Source of the DNA: Cloacimonetes bacterium UBA6097
GTDB lineage: Bacteria; Cloacimonadota; Cloacimonadia; Cloacimonadales; Cloacimonadaceae
Assembly: GCA_002435865.1 (NCBI GenBank)
Contig: DIWV01000007.1
Span: 177,611-241,610, forward strand
Length of the DNA: 64,000 nt
Direction: 5' to 3'
Below, piece after piece: positions 29,086 to 36,347 of the stretch. Every line of letters begins with the position of its first letter. Position 1 is the first letter of the stretch. A model generated the notes under the pieces. It made no database searches. It was not told the origin of the DNA and worked only from the letters and a program-made list of their open reading frames with translations. The translations under genes were made by a program, and so were the position numbers.

Positions 29086-30912
29086 ATGAAAAGGCTATTA
29101 TTAATCTTGTTCCTGTTGGCAAGTCTGTGCCTGTCTTTCGGCTTGGGTATGCAAGGCAGCCGTTATGCTGATGAAGCTAAAGACTATTATCAACGGGGAG
29201 ATTATGATTATGCACTAAAGTATTTCCTCCTGGCAGATAAAGCTGCTTCAGGCGAAAGGGCTGATTATCATTATTGGCTGGGAAAGACATATATAGCGCT
29301 GGAAGATACGATGAATGCCAAATCCTGGCTGAATAGTCCTGCATTGAAGTCAGATTCGGATTTGAGTGTCTTTTCCAATTCCCTGATAGAAATAATTGAT
29401 GAACAGAAATACATTTTTACTAAATCTATGATATTAAACCTTCCTAAGTACATTAACAGCAGGTCTTCTGATTTTGCGCCGATAGTATCACAGGACGGCG
29501 TCAACCTGTACTTTACTTCTCTGAGGACTTCTGCAAAAGACAAAGAAAATATATGGTATTGTCCAAAGCTGAATAATGCCTGGGGAAAGCCTGTTTTTAA
29601 TGAATCATTCAATACTGATAAGAACGAATCCATAGGTTCTTTCTCAAGTGATGGCAGAACGGTTTATTTAACGGGTAACTATCAGAAAGACACAATTGAT
29701 GGCGACATATACGAATCTACATATTATGATAGCTGGAGCAAGCCACAGCAGATAAGTATCCTGCATTCCGACCAGTATGATGGTCAGCCTATGGTTTTTG
29801 AAGACAGTCTGATGTTCTTTGTTTCATCCCGGGAAGGTGGAATCGGCAGCACGGATATTTATGTGTCTGTGAAAAAGGGAAATGACTGGTCTGAACCTGT
29901 TAATCTGGGACCTACTGTGAATACTGGCAAAAATGAACAAACACCTTTCCTGGATTGGGATAGAAAAACTCTGTTCTTTGCTTCAGACGGGCATAACGGT
30001 TTTGGCGGCTATGACCTTTTTAAAGTTGTAAAAATTGGTAAAAGCTGGACTGATTGGTCTTTGCCCGAAAATCTTGGGATATCAATAAATTCTGTCAAGA
30101 ATGACAGAAGCTTCTTTCATATTAAACACACTACGGATGCTTATTTCAGTTCCGACCGCGGCGGTGAAGGTTTCGAAAACCTTTATGGCATTAACCTTAC
30201 ATATGCACCCCGCTCTTTTGTGATTATGGACAAAGCAACAGGTAAGAAAACAAGAATTATTGATGGAATTGATAATGCTTCATTAAAAAAACCTATTGCA
30301 GATTTACAGATTTCCGGAAAAGTAATGGATGATGACGGAAAACCCCTCAAAGTTATGCTGGAATTCTTTTATTATGACGGAGATAAGAAACTTAGTTCTG
30401 CAGCATATTCCGGTCTGGAAGGTCTGTTCTCCCTGACTCTGCCGCATACAGATGAATTTGAGATAAATATTAATGCCGACGGTTACTTCCACTATACTAA
30501 GACTTTTAGCGTTGGTGAGGACAATGTAATTGTGCTCAAACCTATCGTCTTAGAAGCCCTAAAGCTGGAAAAAGTATTCGTTTTCAACAATATCCAGTTT
30601 ATCTACAACAGCAAGATGTTGCTGAAGGAAGATTTGCCGATCCTGAATCAAATTGTATTGACCATGCTTAATAATCCCGAAGTAAAGATAGAAATAAGTG
30701 GTCATACCTGCAGTATAGGAACTCCGGAACAAAACAAAAAGCTCTCTCTGCTCCGTGCCAGGGAAGTTAGGATGTATCTTTTCAATCATGGTATAAGTAT
30801 GAATAGAGTGAACGTTATGGGTTATGGGGAGTCCAAACCTATAAAGTCAAATGAGACAGCACATGGCAGAAGAATGAACCGCCGTGTGGAAGTAAAAATA
30901 CTGGAAAATTAG
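29086..30912 (+). CDS. PorE-like OmpA family protein (TPR, PD40 propeller, regulatory-like domain, OmpA C-terminal)
   Basis: The start at 29086 has AAAGGAGT five bases upstream and opens a signal peptide (LLLILFLLASLCLSFG); the ATG at 29053 has no site. The 608 residues run: TPR-like helices (YADEAKDYYQRGDYDYALKYF, about 20-90), PD40/WD40-like propeller repeats (about 120-375, with LYFTS, MFFVSSREGG, LFFASDGHNGFGGYDLF and AYFSSDRGGEG), a carboxypeptidase-regulatory-like domain (ISGKVMDDDGKPLKV), and an OmpA peptidoglycan-binding domain (IEISGHTCSIG, LSLLRAREV, VMGYGESKP, NRRVEVKI). This order equals that of PorE, the periplasmic T9SS component tying the PorP-type ring to peptidoglycan. The usual Asp of GHTD is Cys here, while the Arg is kept. 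Confidence 0.82.
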   Translation: MKRLLLILFLLASLCLSFGLGMQGSRYADEAKDYYQRGDYDYALKYFLLADKAASGERADYHYWLGKTYIALEDTMNAKSWLNSPALKSDSDLSVFSNSLIEIIDEQKYIFTKSMILNLPKYINSRSSDFAPIVSQDGVNLYFTSLRTSAKDKENIWYCPKLNNAWGKPVFNESFNTDKNESIGSFSSDGRTVYLTGNYQKDTIDGDIYESTYYDSWSKPQQISILHSDQYDGQPMVFEDSLMFFVSSREGGIGSTDIYVSVKKGNDWSEPVNLGPTVNTGKNEQTPFLDWDRKTLFFASDGHNGFGGYDLFKVVKIGKSWTDWSLPENLGISINSVKNDRSFFHIKHTTDAYFSSDRGGEGFENLYGINLTYAPRSFVIMDKATGKKTRIIDGIDNASLKKPIADLQISGKVMDDDGKPLKVMLEFFYYDGDKKLSSAAYSGLEGLFSLTLPHTDEFEININADGYFHYTKTFSVGEDNVIVLKPIVLEALKLEKVFVFNNIQFIYNSKMLLKEDLPILNQIVLTMLNNPEVKIEISGHTCSIGTPEQNKKLSLLRAREVRMYLFNHGISMNRVNVMGYGESKPIKSNETAHGRRMNRRVEVKILEN

Positions 30913-30928
30913 TAAACTTCAATAAAAT

Positions 30929-30963
30929 GAAAAAGGCTGCTTAACCAAGCAGCCTTTTTTTAT
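30929..30963 (+). terminator. Rho-independent terminator
   Basis: AAAGGCTGCTT and AAGCAGCCTTT pair across AACC and run into a T tract, 20 nt after the PorE-like gene. Confidence 0.85.
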
Positions 30964-31030
30964 TTAATTAATTCTGCAACCAAGGTTTTATGATGCAGGT
31001 AAATGTACTTTTATTATATCAATTTAGTTT

Positions 31031-31105
31031 TTACTTTACAAAGCCTATGGCGTCAACCTTAATCCGTTCAGCTTTGTACTTGTTCCATATTCGTATAATA
31101 CGCAT
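31031..31105 (-). CDS. Possible 24-residue small ORF
   Basis: On the minus strand, CAGGAGACTAAA precedes ATG at 31105; the peptide starts MRIIRIWNKYKAERIK and ends AIGFVK. It is basic and amphipathic. A promoter-like pair lies 50 to 80 bases upstream. The product is unrecognised. A functional small protein, a leader peptide or chance are all possible. Confidence 0.3.
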   Translation of the reverse strand: MRIIRIWNKYKAERIKVDAIGFVK

Positions 31106-31156
31106 TTTAGTCTCCTGTTTGTGTCTTGTATTCCCACTATGCAGGAATGTGTTATA

Positions 31157-31184
31157 ACTATAATATAATCAATTTCTGTGCCAA
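31157..31184 (-). promoter_or_regulatory. Candidate promoter of the 24-residue ORF
   Basis: On the minus strand TTGGCA (31179-31184), 16-bp spacer, TATAGT (31157-31162). The predicted transcript starts near 31150 and its leader contains the short inverted repeat ATTCC...GGAAT. Confidence 0.35.
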
Positions 31185-31487
31185 AACATTCTTGCTTTCC
31201 AAAGCATTGACAATCATGCATATAGGTAAAAATGAACAGGTATCAGCAAGATTAATTATCAGGATATTTATATCATTGTGATATATCTTAGTTCATTTGG
31301 ATATGGATATTACATGTTATAAATCCCTTAACTTCCCTGATTGCTCTACTACTTCATTTGACTTTGGTATCCAGCTTCCAGGTATAAACCTTACCCGACC
31401 GGGATGGATACTTTTAAGGGTAACACGCCGGTTTCTAGAGATATACTCGCCTGTTTCTCGCTGATTACCTGTATACAGGCGTGTCTT

Positions 31488-31512
31488 ATCCTTCGACTAA
31501 GCTCAGGATGAC
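31488..31512 (-). repeat. GTCATCCTGAGC...GAAGGAT dispersed intergenic motif
   Basis: On the minus strand it begins GTCATCCTGAGC and ends CGAAGGAT, a wording common in intergenic repeats of many bacteria. It is distinct from the GTCATTCC palindromes at 9450-9553. Confidence 0.45.
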
Positions 31513-31617
31513 ACGTAGGGATAGGTCTTGTGCCTGTCCGTAATCCCTTCTCCTTTAACACTTTGTCACCTCATCACTTTTTCCACTTTCCTTCATTTCC
31601 CTTTTATATTTTTTAAT

Positions 31618-31722
31618 ATCTTCAGCATATTTACAGCATAGTTGCAGTATAGTTTCTGTATACTTTCTGTATACCAAGATACAGAAACTATGCTGTAAAT
31701 ATACATTTGATATACATCAGAT
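31618..31722 (+). repeat. 105-bp iterated inverted-repeat element, copy B
   Basis: Five 11-bp units (ATCTTCAGCAT, ATTTACAGCAT, AGTTGCAGTAT, AGTTTCTGTAT, ACTTTCTGTAT), centre ACCAAG (31673-31678), then four units (ATACAGAAACT, ATGCTGTAAAT, ATACATTTGAT, ATACATCAGAT). It lies at the left edge of the AT-rich island. Confidence 0.9.
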
Positions 31723-31807
31723 TAACTTCGGCTTTTAGGAAGGATAAGAGAAGAAAGAATGTTAATTGAAATCTGGGAATTACATAATTTTTTTTACAAA
31801 ATAGCTC

Positions 31808-31838
31808 TTGACCGATTTTAATATACGTAATTTATGAT
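31808..31838 (+). promoter_or_regulatory. Candidate promoter of the island's first gene
   Basis: TTGACC (31808-31813), 19-bp spacer, TATGAT (31833-31838), about 80 nt before the ATG at 31921. Confidence 0.4.
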
Positions 31839-31920
31839 ATTATATAAATAGATATCAATCATTTTATATTGGATTACGTAGACAAAATGCCATAATACAT
31901 GTAGTAGCTTGGAGCAAACA

Positions 31921-32646
31921 ATGAATCAAAGAGAAGCTGTTATTCGAATTCTTGAAGAAAATAAAGGTATTGCAACATTGGGCCATATTTATCAAAATAT
32001 CTTCAAGATAACTGATTGTAAATGGCAAACTAAAACTCCGGATGCAACGATACGACGAATAGTGCAAGACCAAAAGTACTTTTTTAAAATTAGGCCTGGT
32101 TTATGGGCATTGAACTCATTTAAAAATCAAATTCCTGATGAACTAATTGGAAAAAATGATACTCACGATACAAAAACTGAGGAGTATAATCACTCCTACT
32201 ATCAAGGTTTACTTGTAGAATTAGGAAATATGAAGAACTATAGTACCTTCATTCCTAATCAAGATAAGAATAAGTTATATGTTTCAAATAAACTCGGGGA
32301 AATTGCTACTTTTAAGACTATACCTCAATTTTGTTATGATCAAATACTAATAAAAGCAAAAACAGTTGATGTAATCTGGTTTAACGATAGAAACATGCCT
32401 GATAGCTTCTTCGAAGTTGAGCACTCTACAAACATAGAACACTCATTGTTGAAGTTCATAGAATTACAGGATTTCAATAGTAAATTCTTCATAGTTGCTG
32501 ATGGCTCTAAAGAAAGGTTATATAATAAAATAATAGAAAGTTACACATTTAAACTAATAAAGACTAGATTAAACTTTTATAAGTATCAAAGGCTTGCATC
32601 ATACCACGAATTAACATCAAAACTACTCTATATTGAAAACAATTAG
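31921..32646 (+). CDS. HARE-HTH domain protein with restriction-endonuclease-like C-terminus
   Basis: The ATG at 31921 follows GGAGCAAACA, so it is preferred to the TTG at 31909. Residues 1-65 form a winged helix of the HARE-HTH type (VIRILEENKG, KTPDATIRRIVQD, FFKIRPGLWAL), a domain known from restriction enzymes and RNA polymerase delta. Residues about 90-200 look like a PD-(D/E)XK fold: VDVIWF (D150) and FFEVEHST (E165, E167), with HSYYQGLLVELG before them. The usual Lys is replaced, giving ExE instead of ExK. No methyltransferase is nearby, so a modification-dependent or defence nuclease is possible but unproven. Base composition is more AT-rich than in the flanks, and the unknown gene 36 nt downstream may be co-transcribed. 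Confidence 0.65.
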   Translation: MNQREAVIRILEENKGIATLGHIYQNIFKITDCKWQTKTPDATIRRIVQDQKYFFKIRPGLWALNSFKNQIPDELIGKNDTHDTKTEEYNHSYYQGLLVELGNMKNYSTFIPNQDKNKLYVSNKLGEIATFKTIPQFCYDQILIKAKTVDVIWFNDRNMPDSFFEVEHSTNIEHSLLKFIELQDFNSKFFIVADGSKERLYNKIIESYTFKLIKTRLNFYKYQRLASYHELTSKLLYIENN

Positions 32647-32681
32647 AGATAGTCTGTGAACTTATTAATCGAGTAACAAAT

Positions 32682-33185
32682 ATGGTTATTACTGAATTAT
32701 TTGAAAACAAAACGAATAGGAAGACAATAAAATTCGAAGATAGTTATTTGGATGCTCCCAAAGAACAAAAGACACTAATATCTAAATTAGACTACCTTTT
32801 CGCTATAGGTGAGATTCATAATCTATCTCAAGACTATACTCTAGTAATGTCATTACGAGGAAGGGTACTCATTTTTAATGATTCTAGCAGTATTTCGAGA
32901 TCAACTAATAAAATAGTTATGAAATTCAATTTTCCAGCAATTTATGAAGGGAAAGATAAGATAGTGATCGTTTTATTCTTAGCAAAACGAAATGTTATAT
33001 CAATACATGGACACATATGTGATTGTTATAGATACTTTAATTCTATATCAAGAAAGAAAATTGAATTGATATTATGTTCACTTAAAAATAATAAAGAATT
33101 TATTTTAAAGTTATTCGAGTTTTCAGAATCAGATATTAGCGTATTAATAAAGCCAATTGAAGAAATGGCATATAAATTCATTTGA
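32682..33185 (+). CDS. Uncharacterised 167-residue protein
   Basis: I do not recognise the family. The product is soluble-looking, with a beta-rich middle (LVMSLRGRVLIFND, IVIVLFLAKRNVISIHGH) and a helical C-terminal part (IELILCSLKNNKEFILKLFEF). It has no signal peptide and no catalytic motif. It follows the HARE-HTH gene by 36 nt with a weak ribosome site, in the same AT-rich composition, so it may be a partner of that protein. Confidence 0.55.
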   Translation: MVITELFENKTNRKTIKFEDSYLDAPKEQKTLISKLDYLFAIGEIHNLSQDYTLVMSLRGRVLIFNDSSSISRSTNKIVMKFNFPAIYEGKDKIVIVLFLAKRNVISIHGHICDCYRYFNSISRKKIELILCSLKNNKEFILKLFEFSESDISVLIKPIEEMAYKFI

Positions 33186-33289
33186 AGATCTATAAATTTC
33201 TTAAACTAATGAATATCAAATCCTCGATATAATCCAGAGTAAATTATTTTGTAAGATAGAAGCAATTGTTCTTTCTAAGAAAATTGCGA

Positions 33290-33319
33290 TTGACATAAAT
33301 TGTAGTATTGTTTTACAAT
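33290..33319 (+). promoter_or_regulatory. Promoter of the kinase module
   Basis: TTGACA (33290-33295), 18-bp spacer, TACAAT (33314-33319), about 25-30 nt before the kinase start. This is one of the best-matching promoters in the window and suggests that the kinase pair is transcribed separately from the two genes before it. Confidence 0.55.
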
Positions 33320-33351
33320 AAACAAGATTTGTTAACAAGGGGATGGATGCG

Positions 33352-34230
33352 ATGCAAAATAGACCATCTATAGAAGAATTAAGAATAGAGTTGAATGACT
33401 TGGAACTTATAGATGAATTCGCTGAGGGTAGTTATAAAACCGTCTACAGAGTAAATGTAAATAGTAGAATTGAAGCACTTAAAGTTTTGTATGTTCCTGA
33501 AATTAAAGGCGACGATAATTTGGTGCAGCAGGAGAACTATATTAAGAGAATTAATCGTGAGTTTAAATTACTAGAATCTTTACAATCTCCTTATGTAGTT
33601 AAACTTGGATCCATTAAGCAAAGAACAATTAAATTGTCTAATAGAAAATACCTTATTTATTCTGAAGAACTAGTTGGAGGAAATCCCCTTGATAAAATGA
33701 TCTCTGAAAAGTACATTCCAACGATGAAAGAAGCTGCACAACTTTTATTCTGTGGGTTAGATGTTATTAAAGAAATTTGGACATATAAAACGATTCATAG
33801 AGATATTAAACCAGGTAATATTATGTTTACTGGAAATAAAACGAGGCCGTACGTTATCCTAGATTTTGGGATTGCATTTATTATAGGAGATACCCTGCTA
33901 ACTTTAGTGGGTAACACACCATGTACTCCGGCTTATATAGCCCCAGAGATGCTTAAGAGTGGATTTCGAGATAATATCGATTTCAGAGTAGATATGTTTT
34001 CACTTGGTGTAACAGCATACGAATTTACCTCAGGTGTTCATCCTTTTATTAAAGACAATCAATATAATACTTTTAAAAGCATTGCAGAGGATAATGCAAA
34101 GCCATTAACGGAGTTAAGAGAAGACTTGCCACATGAATTTTGTCTGTTAATAGACCAATTATTGAAGAAAAAATCATCACTTAGACCTAATATTAATATA
34201 TTAATAAACAAAATGAAGGATTTTTTATGA
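33352..34230 (+). CDS. Hanks-type Ser/Thr protein kinase, soluble
   Basis: The ATG at 33352 lies nine bases after AAGGGG; the in-frame ATG at 33343 would touch that site. The 292 residues are one complete kinase domain: glycine loop AEGSYKTV (24-31), Lys 44 of EALKVL, the alpha-C Glu of NREFKLL (70), IHRDIKPGN with D151, K153 and N156, LDFGIA (171-173 DFG), and the activation segment TPAYIAPEM. All catalytic residues are present, so it should be active. There is no transmembrane segment, PASTA or other sensor domain, unlike housekeeping PknB types. Its stop overlaps the next start (ATGA), so the downstream protein is the likely partner or substrate. A role in signalling or phage defence is inferred. 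Confidence 0.85.
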   Translation: MQNRPSIEELRIELNDLELIDEFAEGSYKTVYRVNVNSRIEALKVLYVPEIKGDDNLVQQENYIKRINREFKLLESLQSPYVVKLGSIKQRTIKLSNRKYLIYSEELVGGNPLDKMISEKYIPTMKEAAQLLFCGLDVIKEIWTYKTIHRDIKPGNIMFTGNKTRPYVILDFGIAFIIGDTLLTLVGNTPCTPAYIAPEMLKSGFRDNIDFRVDMFSLGVTAYEFTSGVHPFIKDNQYNTFKSIAEDNAKPLTELREDLPHEFCLLIDQLLKKKSSLRPNINILINKMKDFL

Positions 34231-35414
34231 AATTACTAAGTCAACATGGGTTCGGGGATGGAGAAAAATCGTTAACAGGCATAGAAAATAAATACATAGA
34301 TGGAATAATTTATAGTCCCAAAGATTATTCCCCTAAGCAAGTAAATAATTCCATAGAAAAAATTCTAAATATAGACGCTAAAGCTTCTTTTTATATTGAT
34401 CCACAGTTTTATATAAGTCTATATGCATTAAATGATGGTATTAAGTTAGGGAAATTAACTGAATGGAATTGTTTTAAGCCTTATAGAAGAAATGATTTAG
34501 AAAATCCAGATATATTGCAGAACATTATTAAAGGTTACTTAAAATACGAAAGTAAGTTTCCTGTATCTGCTTTGATTTCCCCTAATATTTATATAACTAG
34601 ATCTTTTGATTCAATTGAAGCCAGTATTGCAAAGAATTTTATCCGATATACAAAGGAAGTATATAATGCTATAAACATTAGTAATAAACCACCAGTATTC
34701 GCATCTTTGGTCTTATCTAGAGAAGCATTAATAAATAAAGAGGAATTCTTCTCATTTGTTAATGATCTAACTTCTATTGAAAATCCACCTGATGGTTATT
34801 ACATAATCATAGGTTCAAGATCTTTACAATCATTATCAGATATTTTTGATGCAGATGTTATAGCTAATTGGATGTTCTTGAATTATGCACTTCGGAATAA
34901 TGGTTTTATCATTATAAATGGTTTCGCAGATATATTATCCCCGTTATTAGGCATAGCTGGTGCAAATGCTTGTTCAACTGGTTGGTGGTCAAATTTACGC
35001 ATGTTTTCGTTAGACAAATTTATGCCAAAACAAGAAAAAGGGAGACTCCCGGTAATAAAATACTTAAGTGCAAAGTTATTGAATAGAATTACAATACCTG
35101 AGAAATCTGCATTTTCGAGCTTTGAGAAAAGTGTCATTAATGATTTATATTGTGATGCTTTATATGACCCTGAACCAAAGAGAGCTGAGGAAGTACTCCA
35201 ATGCTGGGAGACTATTTCCTTTCTCAGTAATAAATTCATATCTCAAGATATTAAAAAATCTTGTTTGGATTTTCTGGAGCATGTGAAACAAGCAAAATCA
35301 ACTTATCAAATGCTTGAAAGAAGATTAATAACAACAGACTATAAGTTCAATTATGAATATTTAGATTCTTTGGAATTGGCTATAGATACTTTTATTAAGA
35401 TTGCTGAATTATAA
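34227..35414 (+). CDS. Kinase-coupled uncharacterised protein with barrel-like strand/helix pattern
   Basis: 395 residues, overlapping the kinase gene by four bases. I do not recognise a named family. Short hydrophobic strands alternate with helices: DGIIYSPKDY, SFYIDPQFY, VSALISPNIYI, PVFASLVLS, GYYIIIGS, GFIIINGFADIL. They are followed by a glycine-rich segment (GIAGANACSTGWWSNLRMFS) that could be a phosphate- or nucleotide-binding end of a TIM-type barrel. The C-terminal 130 residues are helical. No signal peptide or membrane segment is seen. Strict overlap with the kinase implies matched expression and probably direct interaction. The fold is an inference that a structure prediction could settle. 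Confidence 0.6.
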   Translation: MKLLSQHGFGDGEKSLTGIENKYIDGIIYSPKDYSPKQVNNSIEKILNIDAKASFYIDPQFYISLYALNDGIKLGKLTEWNCFKPYRRNDLENPDILQNIIKGYLKYESKFPVSALISPNIYITRSFDSIEASIAKNFIRYTKEVYNAINISNKPPVFASLVLSREALINKEEFFSFVNDLTSIENPPDGYYIIIGSRSLQSLSDIFDADVIANWMFLNYALRNNGFIIINGFADILSPLLGIAGANACSTGWWSNLRMFSLDKFMPKQEKGRLPVIKYLSAKLLNRITIPEKSAFSSFEKSVINDLYCDALYDPEPKRAEEVLQCWETISFLSNKFISQDIKKSCLDFLEHVKQAKSTYQMLERRLITTDYKFNYEYLDSLELAIDTFIKIAEL

Positions 35415-35970
35415 TTGGGTTAACTATCTTTTTAAGTGCTGTATTGTAATACTCAGTTATATGCGCATTTCTTGGTCTTGGTGTATATATACGACAAATC
35501 TTATTTTGTTTTATATCAAATGACCAAAGACCAACTTTCAAATCCTTAAATAAACTTAAGTTTCTTTTAGCGACATTTATTTTTCCTTGTGGTAATAAAA
35601 GGATAGAAACGTTTGCAAAAAAATTATATCTGTATGCCTGCATAAGACCCTTTTTCCAATTGTTGATCTTCACTTCGAAAGCTCTAATAATAGGTTTAGA
35701 TTTTAATACTGCAGTTAAAAGATCTTTATGATCTTCTACATGAATTTTCCGTATAGACAATGCAAGAATATCTGCAATACCATATCCGTTTATTTGAATT
35801 TCTTTTGATATGATAAATTCTCTGTCATTACTTTTATGAATTTTTGTCGCAATTTTATTATACTCTATGATAAAAGAGTCAACTAGGTAATCCTCCTCAT
35901 GAAAATCACTTTTGTTGTAACTCGGTAAATTATTTACAGGATGCTGTGTATTTATATTGATAGTAATCAT
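35395..35970 (-). CDS. Putative PD-(D/E)XK nuclease superfamily protein
   Basis: 191 residues on the opposite strand; its last 20 bases overlap the end of the kinase partner gene tail to tail. GAGGAG lies ten bases before the ATG. The motif string GYGIADILAL (D67), RAFEVKINNWKKGLMQAYRY (E99, K101, Q111) fits the D...ExK...Q pattern of PD-(D/E)XK nucleases. FANVSILLLPQG looks like the following core strand. There is no recognition domain and no methylase next to it. It shares the AT-rich composition of the island. It could be a nuclease effector or an inactive relative; the family call is moderate. Confidence 0.6.
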   Translation of the reverse strand: MITININTQHPVNNLPSYNKSDFHEEDYLVDSFIIEYNKIATKIHKSNDREFIISKEIQINGYGIADILALSIRKIHVEDHKDLLTAVLKSKPIIRAFEVKINNWKKGLMQAYRYNFFANVSILLLPQGKINVAKRNLSLFKDLKVGLWSFDIKQNKICRIYTPRPRNAHITEYYNTALKKIVNPIIIQQS

Positions 35971-36065
35971 GTTTTAGTAACTCCTCTAACAAATTTACTT
36001 TGTAATACTTGTTGTTTTTGTCAATTAATTATTTTTCAAATTTGCATATATTATAGTTTTTCTAT

Positions 36066-36096
36066 TTGACAAATATTCGGGCTTCAAAATTAATGT
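36066..36096 (+). promoter_or_regulatory. Candidate promoter of the ribosomal protein cluster
   Basis: TTGACA (36066-36071), 19-bp spacer, TAATGT (36091-36096). The -35 box is perfect and the -10 box is weak. It would produce a leader of about 240 nt before rpsJ. Confidence 0.35.
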
Positions 36097-36132
36097 CATT
36101 CATTAATAAAAGCGGTTTTTAGCGCATAGCAC

Positions 36133-36339
36133 AAACCCCTGAAATAAGCGGGGTTTATAGTTCTTTGGGAGGAACAATGTTTTATTGCCCAAACGGTGCA
36201 AGAGAATTGTACCATAGTGACCGGGCTAAAATATCCGGTCAAATTTTACAGACGAAATTACTGTCCGAAAATCAAATCGGCTACAGCTGTATCCGGATTT
36301 TTGTATTTGGCAGAGTTTTGCTGTTTTGTGGAGGTATCA
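36133..36339 (+). promoter_or_regulatory. Structured 5' leader of the S10 cluster
   Basis: Contains the hairpin AAACCCC (36133-36139)/GGGGTTT (36150-36156), the hairpin GACCGG (36219-36224)/CCGGTC (36235-36240) and the palindrome TACAGCTGTA (36282-36291). Ribosomal protein leaders often bind one of the encoded proteins (L4 in E. coli), but no known leader class is recognised here. The rest of 35971-36132 is AT-rich and otherwise featureless. Confidence 0.35.
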
Positions 36340-36347
36340 GTGAGTAA
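36177..36347 (+). CDS. Possible 56-residue leader ORF overlapping rpsJ start
   Basis: GGGAGGA sits four bases before the ATG (MFYCPNGARELYHSDRAK...), and the stop at 36345-36347 overlaps the rpsJ start by 8 bp. The arrangement would allow translational coupling. The peptide is not recognised and shows no domain, so this may be a regulatory leader ORF or a chance frame in a structured RNA. Confidence 0.3.
   Translation: MFYCPNGARELYHSDRAKISGQILQTKLLSENQIGYSCIRIFVFGRVLLFCGGISE

Larger units (their letters stand above)
30964..31920. other. Gene-poor intergenic region before the accessory island
   Basis: About 950 bp. It holds one possible 24-residue minus-strand ORF with its own promoter-like sequence, a GTCATCCTGAGC-type repeat, one 105-bp iterated element and a promoter candidate for the next gene, all listed separately. 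The stretch 31200-31480 shows nothing I can name. Confidence 0.6.

Noticed and set aside
34227..35414. tRNA-guanine transglycosylase/DpdA-type enzyme
   Set aside because: The strand pattern suggests a barrel, but the zinc ligands and catalytic Asp motifs of that family are not recognisable.
31921..35970. Classical restriction-modification system
   Set aside because: No methyltransferase motifs (DPPY, NPPF, PCQ) occur anywhere in the island.
31921..35970. Prophage or integrative element
   Set aside because: No integrase, transposase, portal, terminase or attachment-like duplication was found.
36196..36339. Upstream extension of rpsJ
   Set aside because: The frame is open, but S10 similarity begins at the GTG with GGAGGT; the extension would make the protein about 50 residues too long.
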